Origin: Gracilimonas sp.
GTDB taxonomy: Bacteria; Bacteroidota; Rhodothermia; Balneolales; Balneolaceae
Direction of reading: 5' to 3'
Assembly (NCBI RefSeq): GCF_014762685.1
Contig: NZ_JABURM010000005.1
Location: 2,046,001 to 2,110,000 of the forward strand
Length of the DNA stretch: 64,000 nucleotides
Below are positions 18,554 through 26,498 of the stretch, piece by piece. The translations under genes were made by a program, and so were the position numbers. The notes below the pieces were generated by a model. It saw only the letters and a list, made by a program, of their open reading frames with translations, did no database searches and was not told where the DNA came from. How positions within the stretch are numbered: position 1 is the stretch's first letter; each line of letters opens with the position of its first letter.

Positions 18554-20086
18554 ATGTACAAAGTTACCTGTTTACTCATCTCTTTTATTATTTTTACACC
18601 GCTATCTTCCCTGGCTCAAAATCAGGCTGTTCAAGCTGTTCAGGACTACCGGAATGAACATGCCCACCGGATTTTATCGGATTATATGGAACTGCTTCGC
18701 ATTCCCAATGTTGCTTCTGATATTGAGAACATCAAAAAGAACTCAGATTTTCTTACAGCCGCTTTTGAAAAGAGGGGTGCCTCCATGGAACTGCTTACTT
18801 TACCTGATAAGCCTGATGTTCCGCCGGTTATTTACGGAGAAATTGATACACCCGGTGCCGAACGTACTTTGATTTTCTATGTTCATTATGATGGCCAGCC
18901 GGCCGATCCTAAAAACTGGACACATAATCCCTGGGAACCTACCCTATACTCCGGCTCGATGGAACAAGATGGAAAACCAATCGCATTCCCTGAACCAAGC
19001 GAATATATAAACCCGGAATGGAGAATCTACAGCCGCTCTGCCTCTGACGATAAAGTCCCTTTTCCTGCAATCCTTGCAACACTGGAAGCACTGAATGAAT
19101 CTGAAATCTCCCTCACCTCTAACATTAAATTCTTTTTCGATGGCGAAGAAGAGGCTGGCTCACCCAACGTCAGGGAATACCTGGAGCGATACAAAGACAA
19201 GTTTGAAGGAGACCTTTGGGTTTTCCTCGATGGCCCAAAACACCAAAGCGGTCGGCCACAAGTTGTTTTTGGAGTGAGAGGAGTTACCGGAATGGAAATC
19301 ACCGTTTATGGCCCTTCCCGCCCTTTGCATAGCGGCCATTACGGGGGATGGTCTCCCGTGCCGGGACAAATGCTTGCGAACTTATTAGCAAGCATGAAAA
19401 ATGAAACCGGAGAAATCCTGATTGAAGGCTTTAATGATTCAACTGCTCCCATCACTGAAGCCGACCGGAAGGCCTTTGCCACACTGCCTGATTATGATGC
19501 TCAAATCCAAAAAGAACTTGGCCTCAGCTGGACTGAATTTGAAAACCGATCCCTGATCGAAAGTTTTATGTATCCCACTTTGACCATACGGGGACTCAGC
19601 AGCGGTAATACCGGAGAACTGGCGCGAAACGTAATTCCTACCACAGCTACCGCTTCACTGGGGATTCGCCTGGCTAAAGGGAATGACCCGCAAGACATGC
19701 AAGATAAAGTAGAAGCACATATCCAAAAGCAAGGATACCACATTGTCCGGGATACCCCTGGTACAGAAACCCGTCTCAAACATCGTAAAATTGCCAAAGT
19801 AACCCGCGGAGGCGGATACCCGGCCATGCGGACTTCTATCGATAATCCCATGGCCCAACAGATTGTTGAGGCTATTGAGCAGGCAGCCAATGAAGAAGTC
19901 ATTCTCTATCCATCTTACGGAGGCACCCTTCCGATCTTTCATTTCGAAGAAGTGATGCAAACGCCCATTGTAATTGTTCCCATTGCCAATCACGACAACA
20001 ATCAGCATGCTCCGGATGAAAATATCCGAATTGGCAACATTTGGTATGGAATGGACATCTACTCTTCCATTTTTACAATGGAATAA
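18554..20086 (+). CDS. M20-family metallopeptidase/dipeptidase, exported
   Basis: This 510-residue exported metallopeptidase has a signal peptide of about 22 residues (SSLAQ). Zinc-site motifs of the M20 family can be read in order: YVHYDGQP (His ligand, Asp), SASDDK (bridging Asp), DGEEEAGSPN (catalytic Glu and ligand Glu), FLDGPK (ligand Asp) and a late NHDNNQHAPDEN (final His). Relatives are carboxypeptidases, dipeptidases or N-acyl-amino-acid deacylases of the ArgE/DapE/CPG2 group. The usual G-R-G before the second motif is S-R-S here. It is expected to act in the periplasm on small peptides alongside the neighbouring S9 peptidase and amidase. Confidence 0.9.
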   Translation: MYKVTCLLISFIIFTPLSSLAQNQAVQAVQDYRNEHAHRILSDYMELLRIPNVASDIENIKKNSDFLTAAFEKRGASMELLTLPDKPDVPPVIYGEIDTPGAERTLIFYVHYDGQPADPKNWTHNPWEPTLYSGSMEQDGKPIAFPEPSEYINPEWRIYSRSASDDKVPFPAILATLEALNESEISLTSNIKFFFDGEEEAGSPNVREYLERYKDKFEGDLWVFLDGPKHQSGRPQVVFGVRGVTGMEITVYGPSRPLHSGHYGGWSPVPGQMLANLLASMKNETGEILIEGFNDSTAPITEADRKAFATLPDYDAQIQKELGLSWTEFENRSLIESFMYPTLTIRGLSSGNTGELARNVIPTTATASLGIRLAKGNDPQDMQDKVEAHIQKQGYHIVRDTPGTETRLKHRKIAKVTRGGGYPAMRTSIDNPMAQQIVEAIEQAANEEVILYPSYGGTLPIFHFEEVMQTPIVIVPIANHDNNQHAPDENIRIGNIWYGMDIYSSIFTME

Positions 20087-20193
20087 AACTTTATGGCCCT
20101 AAGATGTACAGTTTCGAACATTTGCTGTTTACAAATGAACACTTCCAGCCTACAAAAACAGCATGAGGCTGGTTTTAGAAGCAAGATATTAAT

Positions 20194-20209
20194 TGGCACA
20201 TTTCTTGAA
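20194..20209 (+). promoter_or_regulatory. Candidate sigma-54-like promoter
   Basis: TTGGCACATTTCTTGA matches the sigma-54 consensus TGGCAC-N5-TTGC apart from the last base of the -12 element (A for C). The distance between the first G of GG and the G of the -12 element is the required 12 bases. It lies 40 bases before the start of the small gene at 20250. No sigma-54 activator is encoded in the window. Confidence 0.35.
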
Positions 20210-20249
20210 TAAAGAAATCTGTTGACTGCTAATTCTAAACTGTAAAACC

Positions 20250-20513
20250 ATGCATAATGTCCGTGTACAATTCACCGTCCCAAATGTAGAAAAAGTCGTA
20301 AACCTTGATGTTCACGTAAATGGCGAGAAACGAAATATGAAATTCAGAGTAGAAACCTTTGAATGGCATGCTGAAAATGGTAGCTCAGAAGACTTAATAA
20401 CCATATTAAGAGATCGAATCATGAACTATGATGCAGAATGGGAACTTTATCACATCGGTACTCCGTTTGAGGATAAAATTCCGGTAACTTTTCGATTCAA
20501 AAGCAAAGCATGA
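20250..20513 (+). CDS. Hypothetical protein, 87 aa
   Basis: I do not recognise this family. It is a soluble, mixed-charge protein without signal peptide, membrane segment or cysteines. It alternates short beta-like strands (VRVQFTVPN, NLDVHVNG, KIPVTFRFK) around a helix-like centre (SEDLITILRDRIMNY). Its stop codon overlaps the start of the serine hydrolase gene in an ATGA arrangement (20510-20513), so the two are translationally coupled and probably functionally linked. A sigma-54-like site lies upstream. Codon use looks ordinary, supporting a real gene. Confidence 0.7.
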   Translation: MHNVRVQFTVPNVEKVVNLDVHVNGEKRNMKFRVETFEWHAENGSSEDLITILRDRIMNYDAEWELYHIGTPFEDKIPVTFRFKSKA

Positions 20514-21526
20514 TTTCTTTTTTCACAAGAGTGATTGTCTCTTTTTTTGTTGCTTCTACTTCAATTCTGGTAGCCCAACCGGCTTCTAATGAAGGCTCTT
20601 TAGAAGAAATTCTCACTCAAGCCGAAACTATCACTTCTCTTCGAAGTGTCCTCGTTCAGCAGAATGGAAAGCTTTTGGGTGAAGATTATTTCCGAAATGC
20701 TTCTCCGGATCATCCATATAACATTAAATCGGCTTCCAAAAGTATTATTTCCCTACTTACCGGCATTGCAGCTGACCGGGGCGACCTTTCCATTGATGAA
20801 ACCTTAAGTGATTATTTTCCGGAATATTTTGAAGCTAACCCGGATTCCGTAAAAGCGAATATCACCATCCGAAATCTCCTGTCTATGCAAGCGGGACTGG
20901 AAACTACCAGTTTTTATAATTACGGGCGTTGGGTGATAAGTGATAACTGGGTAAAATTCCAGCTCGACCAGCCCCTTGAAGAAGAACCCGGCGGGAAAAT
21001 GGTCTACAGTACCGGTACCTCCCATTTACTATCCGTAATTATTACCAAGGCTACCGGAATGAGTACCCGGACTTTCGCAAACCGATATTTATTTGAGCCA
21101 ATGGACATACAGGTTGGTGGATGGGATCGGGATCCACAAGGATACTATATGGGGGGCAATAATATCGCAATGACTCCAGAAGACCTTCTTAAAATTGGAC
21201 AAATGCTGTTAAATGGCGGCACTTATGAAGACAACAGAATTGTCTCTCAAAAATGGGTGCGGGATTCTTTCCAAACCTACACACGCAGCAATTTTAATCC
21301 TTACGATTATGGATACATGTGGTGGAACCGACCGGTGGGAAATTATAAGGTGTTCTTTGCCTGGGGGTTTGGCGGTCAATATCTCTTTATGATCCCGGAG
21401 TTAAATGCAGTAGTAGTTATTACTTCATTCCTGGAGAATGCCACCCAGCGTCGCACTTATAAAGAACCCGTTTTTGAATTACTTGAAGACCAAATTATAC
21501 CTTACCTGAAAGAGCATCATTCCTGA
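20510..21526 (+). CDS. Serine hydrolase, beta-lactamase class C/PBP4-like family
   Basis: This 338-residue protein has an N-terminal signal sequence (about 1-23) and the class C beta-lactamase-related fold. The S-x-x-K nucleophile motif is Ser74-Ala-Ser-Lys77, a YST segment stands in place of the usual Y-x-N, and GFGGQ near the C-terminus matches the third active-site element. Family members include esterases, D-aminopeptidases and PBP-like proteins, so antibiotic hydrolysis should not be assumed. It overlaps the 87-residue unknown protein by 4 bases. A 9-base palindrome (TTCCTGAAA/TTTCAGGAA) overlaps the stop codon. Confidence 0.88.
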   Translation: MISFFTRVIVSFFVASTSILVAQPASNEGSLEEILTQAETITSLRSVLVQQNGKLLGEDYFRNASPDHPYNIKSASKSIISLLTGIAADRGDLSIDETLSDYFPEYFEANPDSVKANITIRNLLSMQAGLETTSFYNYGRWVISDNWVKFQLDQPLEEEPGGKMVYSTGTSHLLSVIITKATGMSTRTFANRYLFEPMDIQVGGWDRDPQGYYMGGNNIAMTPEDLLKIGQMLLNGGTYEDNRIVSQKWVRDSFQTYTRSNFNPYDYGYMWWNRPVGNYKVFFAWGFGGQYLFMIPELNAVVVITSFLENATQRRTYKEPVFELLEDQIIPYLKEHHS

Positions 21527-21644
21527 AAAAATCTTTCAGGAAAAAGTTTGTAACAAATAGCCTGCCCAATACTCTCTTTATCATAAAGTTTTTTAACAGG
21601 GTATTACAAATTGTTTGGTTCGTTGGTTTTAAGAGGTATCGCTA

Positions 21645-24107
21645 ATGTTTAAAAATTACATTAAGATTGCGATAAGAAATCTCCTTAAAAATAAGGTGTA
21701 TTCTCTTATCAATATTTCTGGGTTGGCTATTGGATTAGCTACCTGTTTGTTAATCATTCTCTATGTTGTACATGAATGGAGTTACGATAACTTCCACTCG
21801 CAGTCAGAGCGTATTTACCGGGTAGTCCAAACTACAACTTCATCCGAACGAGTAGAAGAGCAGGCATCCACTCCTTTTCGCCTGGGACCGGTTCTGGATG
21901 CGGAATTTCCCGAATTGATTGAGAAGTCCGTACGCTTCTTTGATATGCAAGAACCTTCCCACACCTTCCTTAACAGGGAAGACCAAATTTCTTTCCGCGA
22001 AAACAATTTCTATTTCGTGGATTCTACTTTTTTTGATGTTTTCTCTGCTGAATTAATACGTGGAAATCCCTCCGAAGCTCTTAAAAATCCTCTTTCTCTG
22101 GTTATCAGTGAAGAATTGGCAGAAAAATACTTTGGAGATGAAAACCCGATTGGGCAATCTTTAAGTTATAAAGGCATTCGGGAAATGACCGTTACAGGGG
22201 TAATGAAAACCTGGCCTGACGAATCTCATATAGATATTGATTTGGTTGCATCTTTTACCAGCTTAAATGAAATCTATGCAAGAAGCCCCAACTATGATCA
22301 GAGCTGGTTTTGGAATCCTGTTTGGACATACATTTTGCTAAATGAGTCTGCAAACCCCCAACAACTCGAATCACAGTTGAATACCATAGCCGATAACTAT
22401 TACTATGCTTATACCGGATGGCCAACTGATGAAACCCTATCATTAAACCTGCAACCCATTACTGATATTCATCTATATTCTGATCGAGATCAGGAAATGA
22501 ACCCCAACAGTTCTTATTTATATATCTATATATTAATTGCAGTAGCCGGTTTTATAGTCATAATAGCCTGTATCAATTTTATGAACCTTTCAACGGCACG
22601 TTCATTGGAACGAAGCCGGGAAGTCGGACTCCGGAAAGTGATGGGAGGATATCGCCAACAACTTTTCTACCAATTTATAGGAGAATCCTTTTTCGTTTCA
22701 TTCATTGCCATTCTATTCGGATACCTTTTGGTGCATATCGGCCTTCCCTTTTTTAATGAACTCACAGGGAAAGAACTGGAGTTTAGCTTGTTCCAAAACA
22801 TGTACACTATCCCTTTACTTTTACTGTTGACACTATTTGTCGCTTTCCTCTCAGGTTCCTATCCGGCTATATTTTTATCCTCCTTTAAACCAACTGAAGT
22901 ATTAAAAGGAAAAATTTCTAACAGCAATACCGGAACTCTTTTCCGTAAAGGCTTGGTTACTTTTCAATTTACTCTCTCCGTTATCTTGCTGATTGGTACT
23001 GCAGTTATTTTTATGCAGCTCAAATTTATACAAGAGAAGGATCTGGGTTTCGATAAAAACAATGTGCTTTTACTGCCTACCAAACAAAACCTGATTTCCT
23101 GGGAATTTGATACTTTCATAGAACAGGGATTAACTCATGCTCAAATTCAATCCATTACCGGGCTCGGAAAAATCCCGGGATCCGAAAAACAAGAATATTA
23201 TCGTTATGTGCCAGCCGGTACAGGCGAGGGTGAAGATGCCTCAAACTTAGTGCTGCATGTCACACACAATTTCATTGAAACTTTTGATTTACAGGTTTTA
23301 TCCGGCCGGAATTTTTCAAAAGACTTTCCCAGTGATCCCCAGCAAAGCCTGCTTATTAACAGGGAAATGCTCAATCAGCTTGAAGCGGATAGTCCCGAAG
23401 AAGCCCTGGGTGAGATATTTTACTATTTCCCACCACAAGGTGAACGGCAGACATTCACGGTTATCGGGGTAGTTGAAAACTTTAACTACTCTTCTCTGAA
23501 AAAAGAAATAGAGCCGCTGGTCATTAAATTAGTGGAGGGAACCAATGCCATTCTCAGGTCTGTGGAGCATACCGCTATTGAAATCGCGCCCGGCAACCCT
23601 ACACCCGCTATAGAACATCTGGAAAGTATTTGGAAGGAACTCAATCCCATAGATCCTTTTGAGTATCGCTTTTTAGATGAACGCCTTAATGAAATATATG
23701 AAGCTGAACTCACTATGAGTTCCCTGGCTTCTGCCTTTTCAATTTTATGTATCATCATTGCCTGCCTGGGACTTTTGGGATTAGCTTCCTATTCAGCGCA
23801 GCTCAAGAAAAAAGAAATCGGGATCAGGAAAAGCCTCGGGGCCTCCATGGGCAACATTATTTCCCTGTTATCAAAAGAGTTTTTGTTGCTGGTTGGTATT
23901 GCCAATCTCATTGCATGGCCCCTCACTTATTATGCGGCTGCTCGCTGGCTCGAAAATTTCCCTTATCGCTTTGATTTAGCGTCAAACCTACCCGGCATCT
24001 TTTTAGGAGCTGCAGCTGTAATTTTAATCATAGCTCTGGCTACGGTCAGTTACCATTCTATAAAAGCCGCAATGATTAACCCCGTTGAGGCAATTCGCAA
24101 TGAATAA
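21645..24107 (+). CDS. MacB/FtsX-type ABC transporter permease, orphan
   Basis: This 820-residue permease is a sixth member of the family found at 20-12424, with the same 1+3+1+3 helices and coupling motifs REVGLRKVMGG and KEIGIRKSLGA. It stands alone, more than 8 kb from the array and without an adjacent ATPase. Its C-terminus (NPVEAIRNE) departs from the NPVESLRSE shared by the array members, and the second coupling motif has RKS for RKV. Upstream TTTGTAA (near 21548) and TTACAAA (near 21604) form an inverted pair, but the ECF-like promoter of copies 4 and 5 is absent. It may borrow the ATPase at 12465 or one elsewhere. Confidence 0.92.
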   Translation: MFKNYIKIAIRNLLKNKVYSLINISGLAIGLATCLLIILYVVHEWSYDNFHSQSERIYRVVQTTTSSERVEEQASTPFRLGPVLDAEFPELIEKSVRFFDMQEPSHTFLNREDQISFRENNFYFVDSTFFDVFSAELIRGNPSEALKNPLSLVISEELAEKYFGDENPIGQSLSYKGIREMTVTGVMKTWPDESHIDIDLVASFTSLNEIYARSPNYDQSWFWNPVWTYILLNESANPQQLESQLNTIADNYYYAYTGWPTDETLSLNLQPITDIHLYSDRDQEMNPNSSYLYIYILIAVAGFIVIIACINFMNLSTARSLERSREVGLRKVMGGYRQQLFYQFIGESFFVSFIAILFGYLLVHIGLPFFNELTGKELEFSLFQNMYTIPLLLLLTLFVAFLSGSYPAIFLSSFKPTEVLKGKISNSNTGTLFRKGLVTFQFTLSVILLIGTAVIFMQLKFIQEKDLGFDKNNVLLLPTKQNLISWEFDTFIEQGLTHAQIQSITGLGKIPGSEKQEYYRYVPAGTGEGEDASNLVLHVTHNFIETFDLQVLSGRNFSKDFPSDPQQSLLINREMLNQLEADSPEEALGEIFYYFPPQGERQTFTVIGVVENFNYSSLKKEIEPLVIKLVEGTNAILRSVEHTAIEIAPGNPTPAIEHLESIWKELNPIDPFEYRFLDERLNEIYEAELTMSSLASAFSILCIIIACLGLLGLASYSAQLKKKEIGIRKSLGASMGNIISLLSKEFLLLVGIANLIAWPLTYYAAARWLENFPYRFDLASNLPGIFLGAAAVILIIALATVSYHSIKAAMINPVEAIRNE

Positions 24108-24202
24108 CTCTTTCTTAAAAATTAAACCGCTTTTTCTTTAAAAATTCACATCCTTTGCTTACACTCATGGAACCTTTCAAAACAGGCATTCATTGAGTTA
24201 GT

Positions 24203-25537
24203 ATGAAATGGATAACACACCTTTTATTAGTTTTCGTGTGGACGCTGGGTTCAACCTACCCGGCTTCGGCAGAAACCGTTCAGCCTGATACTACTGTGGA
24301 AACCTTCGTCACAGTAATTACTATTAAAGGAACCATTGGCCCTACCACCACCAATTATATTTCGCGCGGCCTTGAAAATGCTATTGCCGACAATTCCCAA
24401 GCCCTGATTATAGAAATGGATACCCCGGGCGGTTTATTAACTTCAACTCAGGATATCGTTCAATTAATGCTGGCTTCCGAAATACCGATTGTTGTTTATG
24501 TAACACCTTCGGGCGGTAATGCAGGAAGCGCCGGCACCTTTATCACTCTTGCAGCCCATATTGCTGTAATGGCGCCGACTACCACTATCGGGGCAGCTTC
24601 ACCGGTTTCGATGGGCGGCGGGCAACAGGATACGGTGATGCAAAAAAAGATTTTTAACTATTCTGAAAGTTTTATTGAAAGTATCGCAAAGGAACGGGAT
24701 CGCAATGCCGAATGGGCCAAATCGGCTGTACGGGATGGCGAAGCCATCACAGAAACGGAAGCCCTTGAACTCAATGTAATCGACTTGATTGCCGGTGATT
24801 TAAATGAACTTTTGACCCAAATTGACGGCAAAGAAGTTGAAGGAAAAACGCTGCAAACGGCTCAAGCTACGATTAAACAACTGGATGAAAATTTTGCTGA
24901 AAAATTCTTCAGCTTCATCATGCGCCCTGAGATTATGCTCATTTTAACTATGGTGGCTATTTACGGCATTGTAGGGGAAGTTACCAATCCCGGGGCTATC
25001 GTTCCGGGGGTTGCAGGAGTAATTGCCCTGATTTTATTACTTTATGGCTCGGCAGCCATGCCAATAAATGTTGCAGGCTTTATTTTAATTGGGTTGGCTA
25101 TTGTACTTTTTGTAACTGAAGCATTTACACCAACTTTTGGAATTCTCATGACCGGAGGTGCTGTTTCATTCTTTTTAGGAGCTTTAATGCTATTCCAGGA
25201 TTTCCCTCAGGAAATGCAGTTAGACTGGTACTGGTTGGTTCCGGCCACTATCTTAATGGTAATCTTCTTTGGGTGGATTGCCACTTCAGGAATTAAAGCT
25301 CAGTTTACCGGCCACCGAACCGGACTGGAATCAATGATTGGTAAAAAAGCCAAAGTCATTGACAAAGTGACTGAAACCGGAGGGCGCGTGCTTATTGCCG
25401 GCGAATATTGGAATGCCGTTACTGAAGCAGAAGAAATTAAATCTAACGAATGGTGCGAGATCGTCCGCTTTGAAGGACTGACCGTAACCGTTAAACCGTA
25501 CACACCAAAAAAGGAGATTGACCATGGAGTCAACTGA
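24203..25537 (+). CDS. NfeD-family membrane-anchored ClpP-class serine protease
   Basis: This 444-residue protein combines a signal peptide (1-24), a periplasmic ClpP/SppA-like protease domain (about 33-205), four membrane helices (about 240-365) and a C-terminal OB-fold NfeD domain (about 375-435). The Ser-Lys dyad is Ser109 in GGNAGSAGTFI with Lys148 or Lys149 in DTVMQKKIF. Long NfeD proteins cleave C-terminal hydrophobic segments of stomatin partners in archaea. The slipin gene starts inside its last 14 bases, the classic nfeD-slipin operon of membrane-quality or lipid-raft function. The start ATG gives a sensible signal peptide. Confidence 0.92.
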   Translation: MKWITHLLLVFVWTLGSTYPASAETVQPDTTVETFVTVITIKGTIGPTTTNYISRGLENAIADNSQALIIEMDTPGGLLTSTQDIVQLMLASEIPIVVYVTPSGGNAGSAGTFITLAAHIAVMAPTTTIGAASPVSMGGGQQDTVMQKKIFNYSESFIESIAKERDRNAEWAKSAVRDGEAITETEALELNVIDLIAGDLNELLTQIDGKEVEGKTLQTAQATIKQLDENFAEKFFSFIMRPEIMLILTMVAIYGIVGEVTNPGAIVPGVAGVIALILLLYGSAAMPINVAGFILIGLAIVLFVTEAFTPTFGILMTGGAVSFFLGALMLFQDFPQEMQLDWYWLVPATILMVIFFGWIATSGIKAQFTGHRTGLESMIGKKAKVIDKVTETGGRVLIAGEYWNAVTEAEEIKSNEWCEIVRFEGLTVTVKPYTPKKEIDHGVN

Positions 25538-26315
25538 GATTTTTTCCGGATACATTACATGGGTAATAACGCTGGTTGTATTTTTTGTACTGCTGGCACC
25601 CCAGGTATTTAAAATCCTGCGTGAATATGAACGAGCTGTTGTATTCAGGCTTGGTAAATTTCAAAGCGTTAAAGGCCCCGGCTTGATCGTGCTTATTCCA
25701 TTCATTGATAGGGTGGAAAGAGTTGACCTTCGAGTACTGACTATCAATGTTGACAAACAGGAAGTTATTACCAAAGATAACGTGACCGTCAATGTGGATG
25801 CCATCACTTTTTTCCGCGTTGTAGATGCTGAAGCCGCTGTCATACAGGTTGAACGATACATTCATGCTACCTCTATGCTGGCTCAAACTACTTTGCGAAG
25901 CATTGTCGGACAGGTTGAATTAGATGAGTTACTTGCTAATCGCGAAAAAGTAAATAAAAATATACAGGAAATTATTGACCGCCAGACTGACCCATGGGGA
26001 ATAAAAGTTGTTTCAGTGGAAGTTCGCGATGTGGTGCTGCCTGAGAATATGAAAAGAGCCATGGCCCGTCAGGCTGAGACCGAGCGTGACCGTAGAGCTA
26101 AAGTCATTAATGCTGAAGGTGAATTCCAAGCTGCAGAGCGACTGGTAGATGCAGCCAAGATGATCGAAACAGCACCGGCCGCGTTACAGCTTCGCTTCCT
26201 GCAAACCATGAATGAGATCAGTGAAGAGAATGCCACCTTTGCCTTCTTGCCGCTGCCGATGGATTTTCTCGAAGCCTTCAAAACCATGGCTGAAAGAGGT
26301 AAGTCGAAAGACTAA
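25524..26315 (+). CDS. Slipin/stomatin-family SPFH membrane protein
   Basis: This 263-residue protein has one N-terminal membrane helix (about 10-30) and a band-7/SPFH domain (about 35-200), including the conserved RVDLRVLTINV and DPWGIKVVSVEVRDV segments, then a helical tail. Slipins form membrane-associated oligomers and are partners of the NfeD protease encoded immediately upstream. I chose the ATG at 25524 because AAGGAG lies at 25511-25516, seven bases before it, in preference to an in-frame TTG six bases earlier. A strong terminator at 26349 closes the operon. Confidence 0.94.
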   Translation: MESTEIFSGYITWVITLVVFFVLLAPQVFKILREYERAVVFRLGKFQSVKGPGLIVLIPFIDRVERVDLRVLTINVDKQEVITKDNVTVNVDAITFFRVVDAEAAVIQVERYIHATSMLAQTTLRSIVGQVELDELLANREKVNKNIQEIIDRQTDPWGIKVVSVEVRDVVLPENMKRAMARQAETERDRRAKVINAEGEFQAAERLVDAAKMIETAPAALQLRFLQTMNEISEENATFAFLPLPMDFLEAFKTMAERGKSKD

Positions 26316-26348
26316 TAACCTGTAATACTTCAAATTTTATACTTAACC

Positions 26349-26380
26349 GGCTTCGGTGCTCTGCATCGAAGCCTTTTTTA
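26349..26380 (+). terminator. Intrinsic terminator after nfeD-slipin
   Basis: GGCTTCG and CGAAGCC form a 7-pair stem extended by GTG/CAT pairs around a short loop, followed by TTTTTT. It sits 33 bases after the slipin stop codon. Confidence 0.85.
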
Positions 26381-26498
26381 TATGAACTTCCTATCCCAAT
26401 AATACCCCTTTAGTTTTTGATATTCTTTTCATCTCCCATCCTAACATTTCTTAAATTTAGCCCTCTCAATCATATCAATTCAATAAATTTGAATATTC

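Noticed and set aside
21520-21544. Palindrome over the serine hydrolase stop codon as a terminator
   Set aside because: The 9-pair stem is followed by an A-run and not a T-run on the plus strand, and it overlaps coding sequence.
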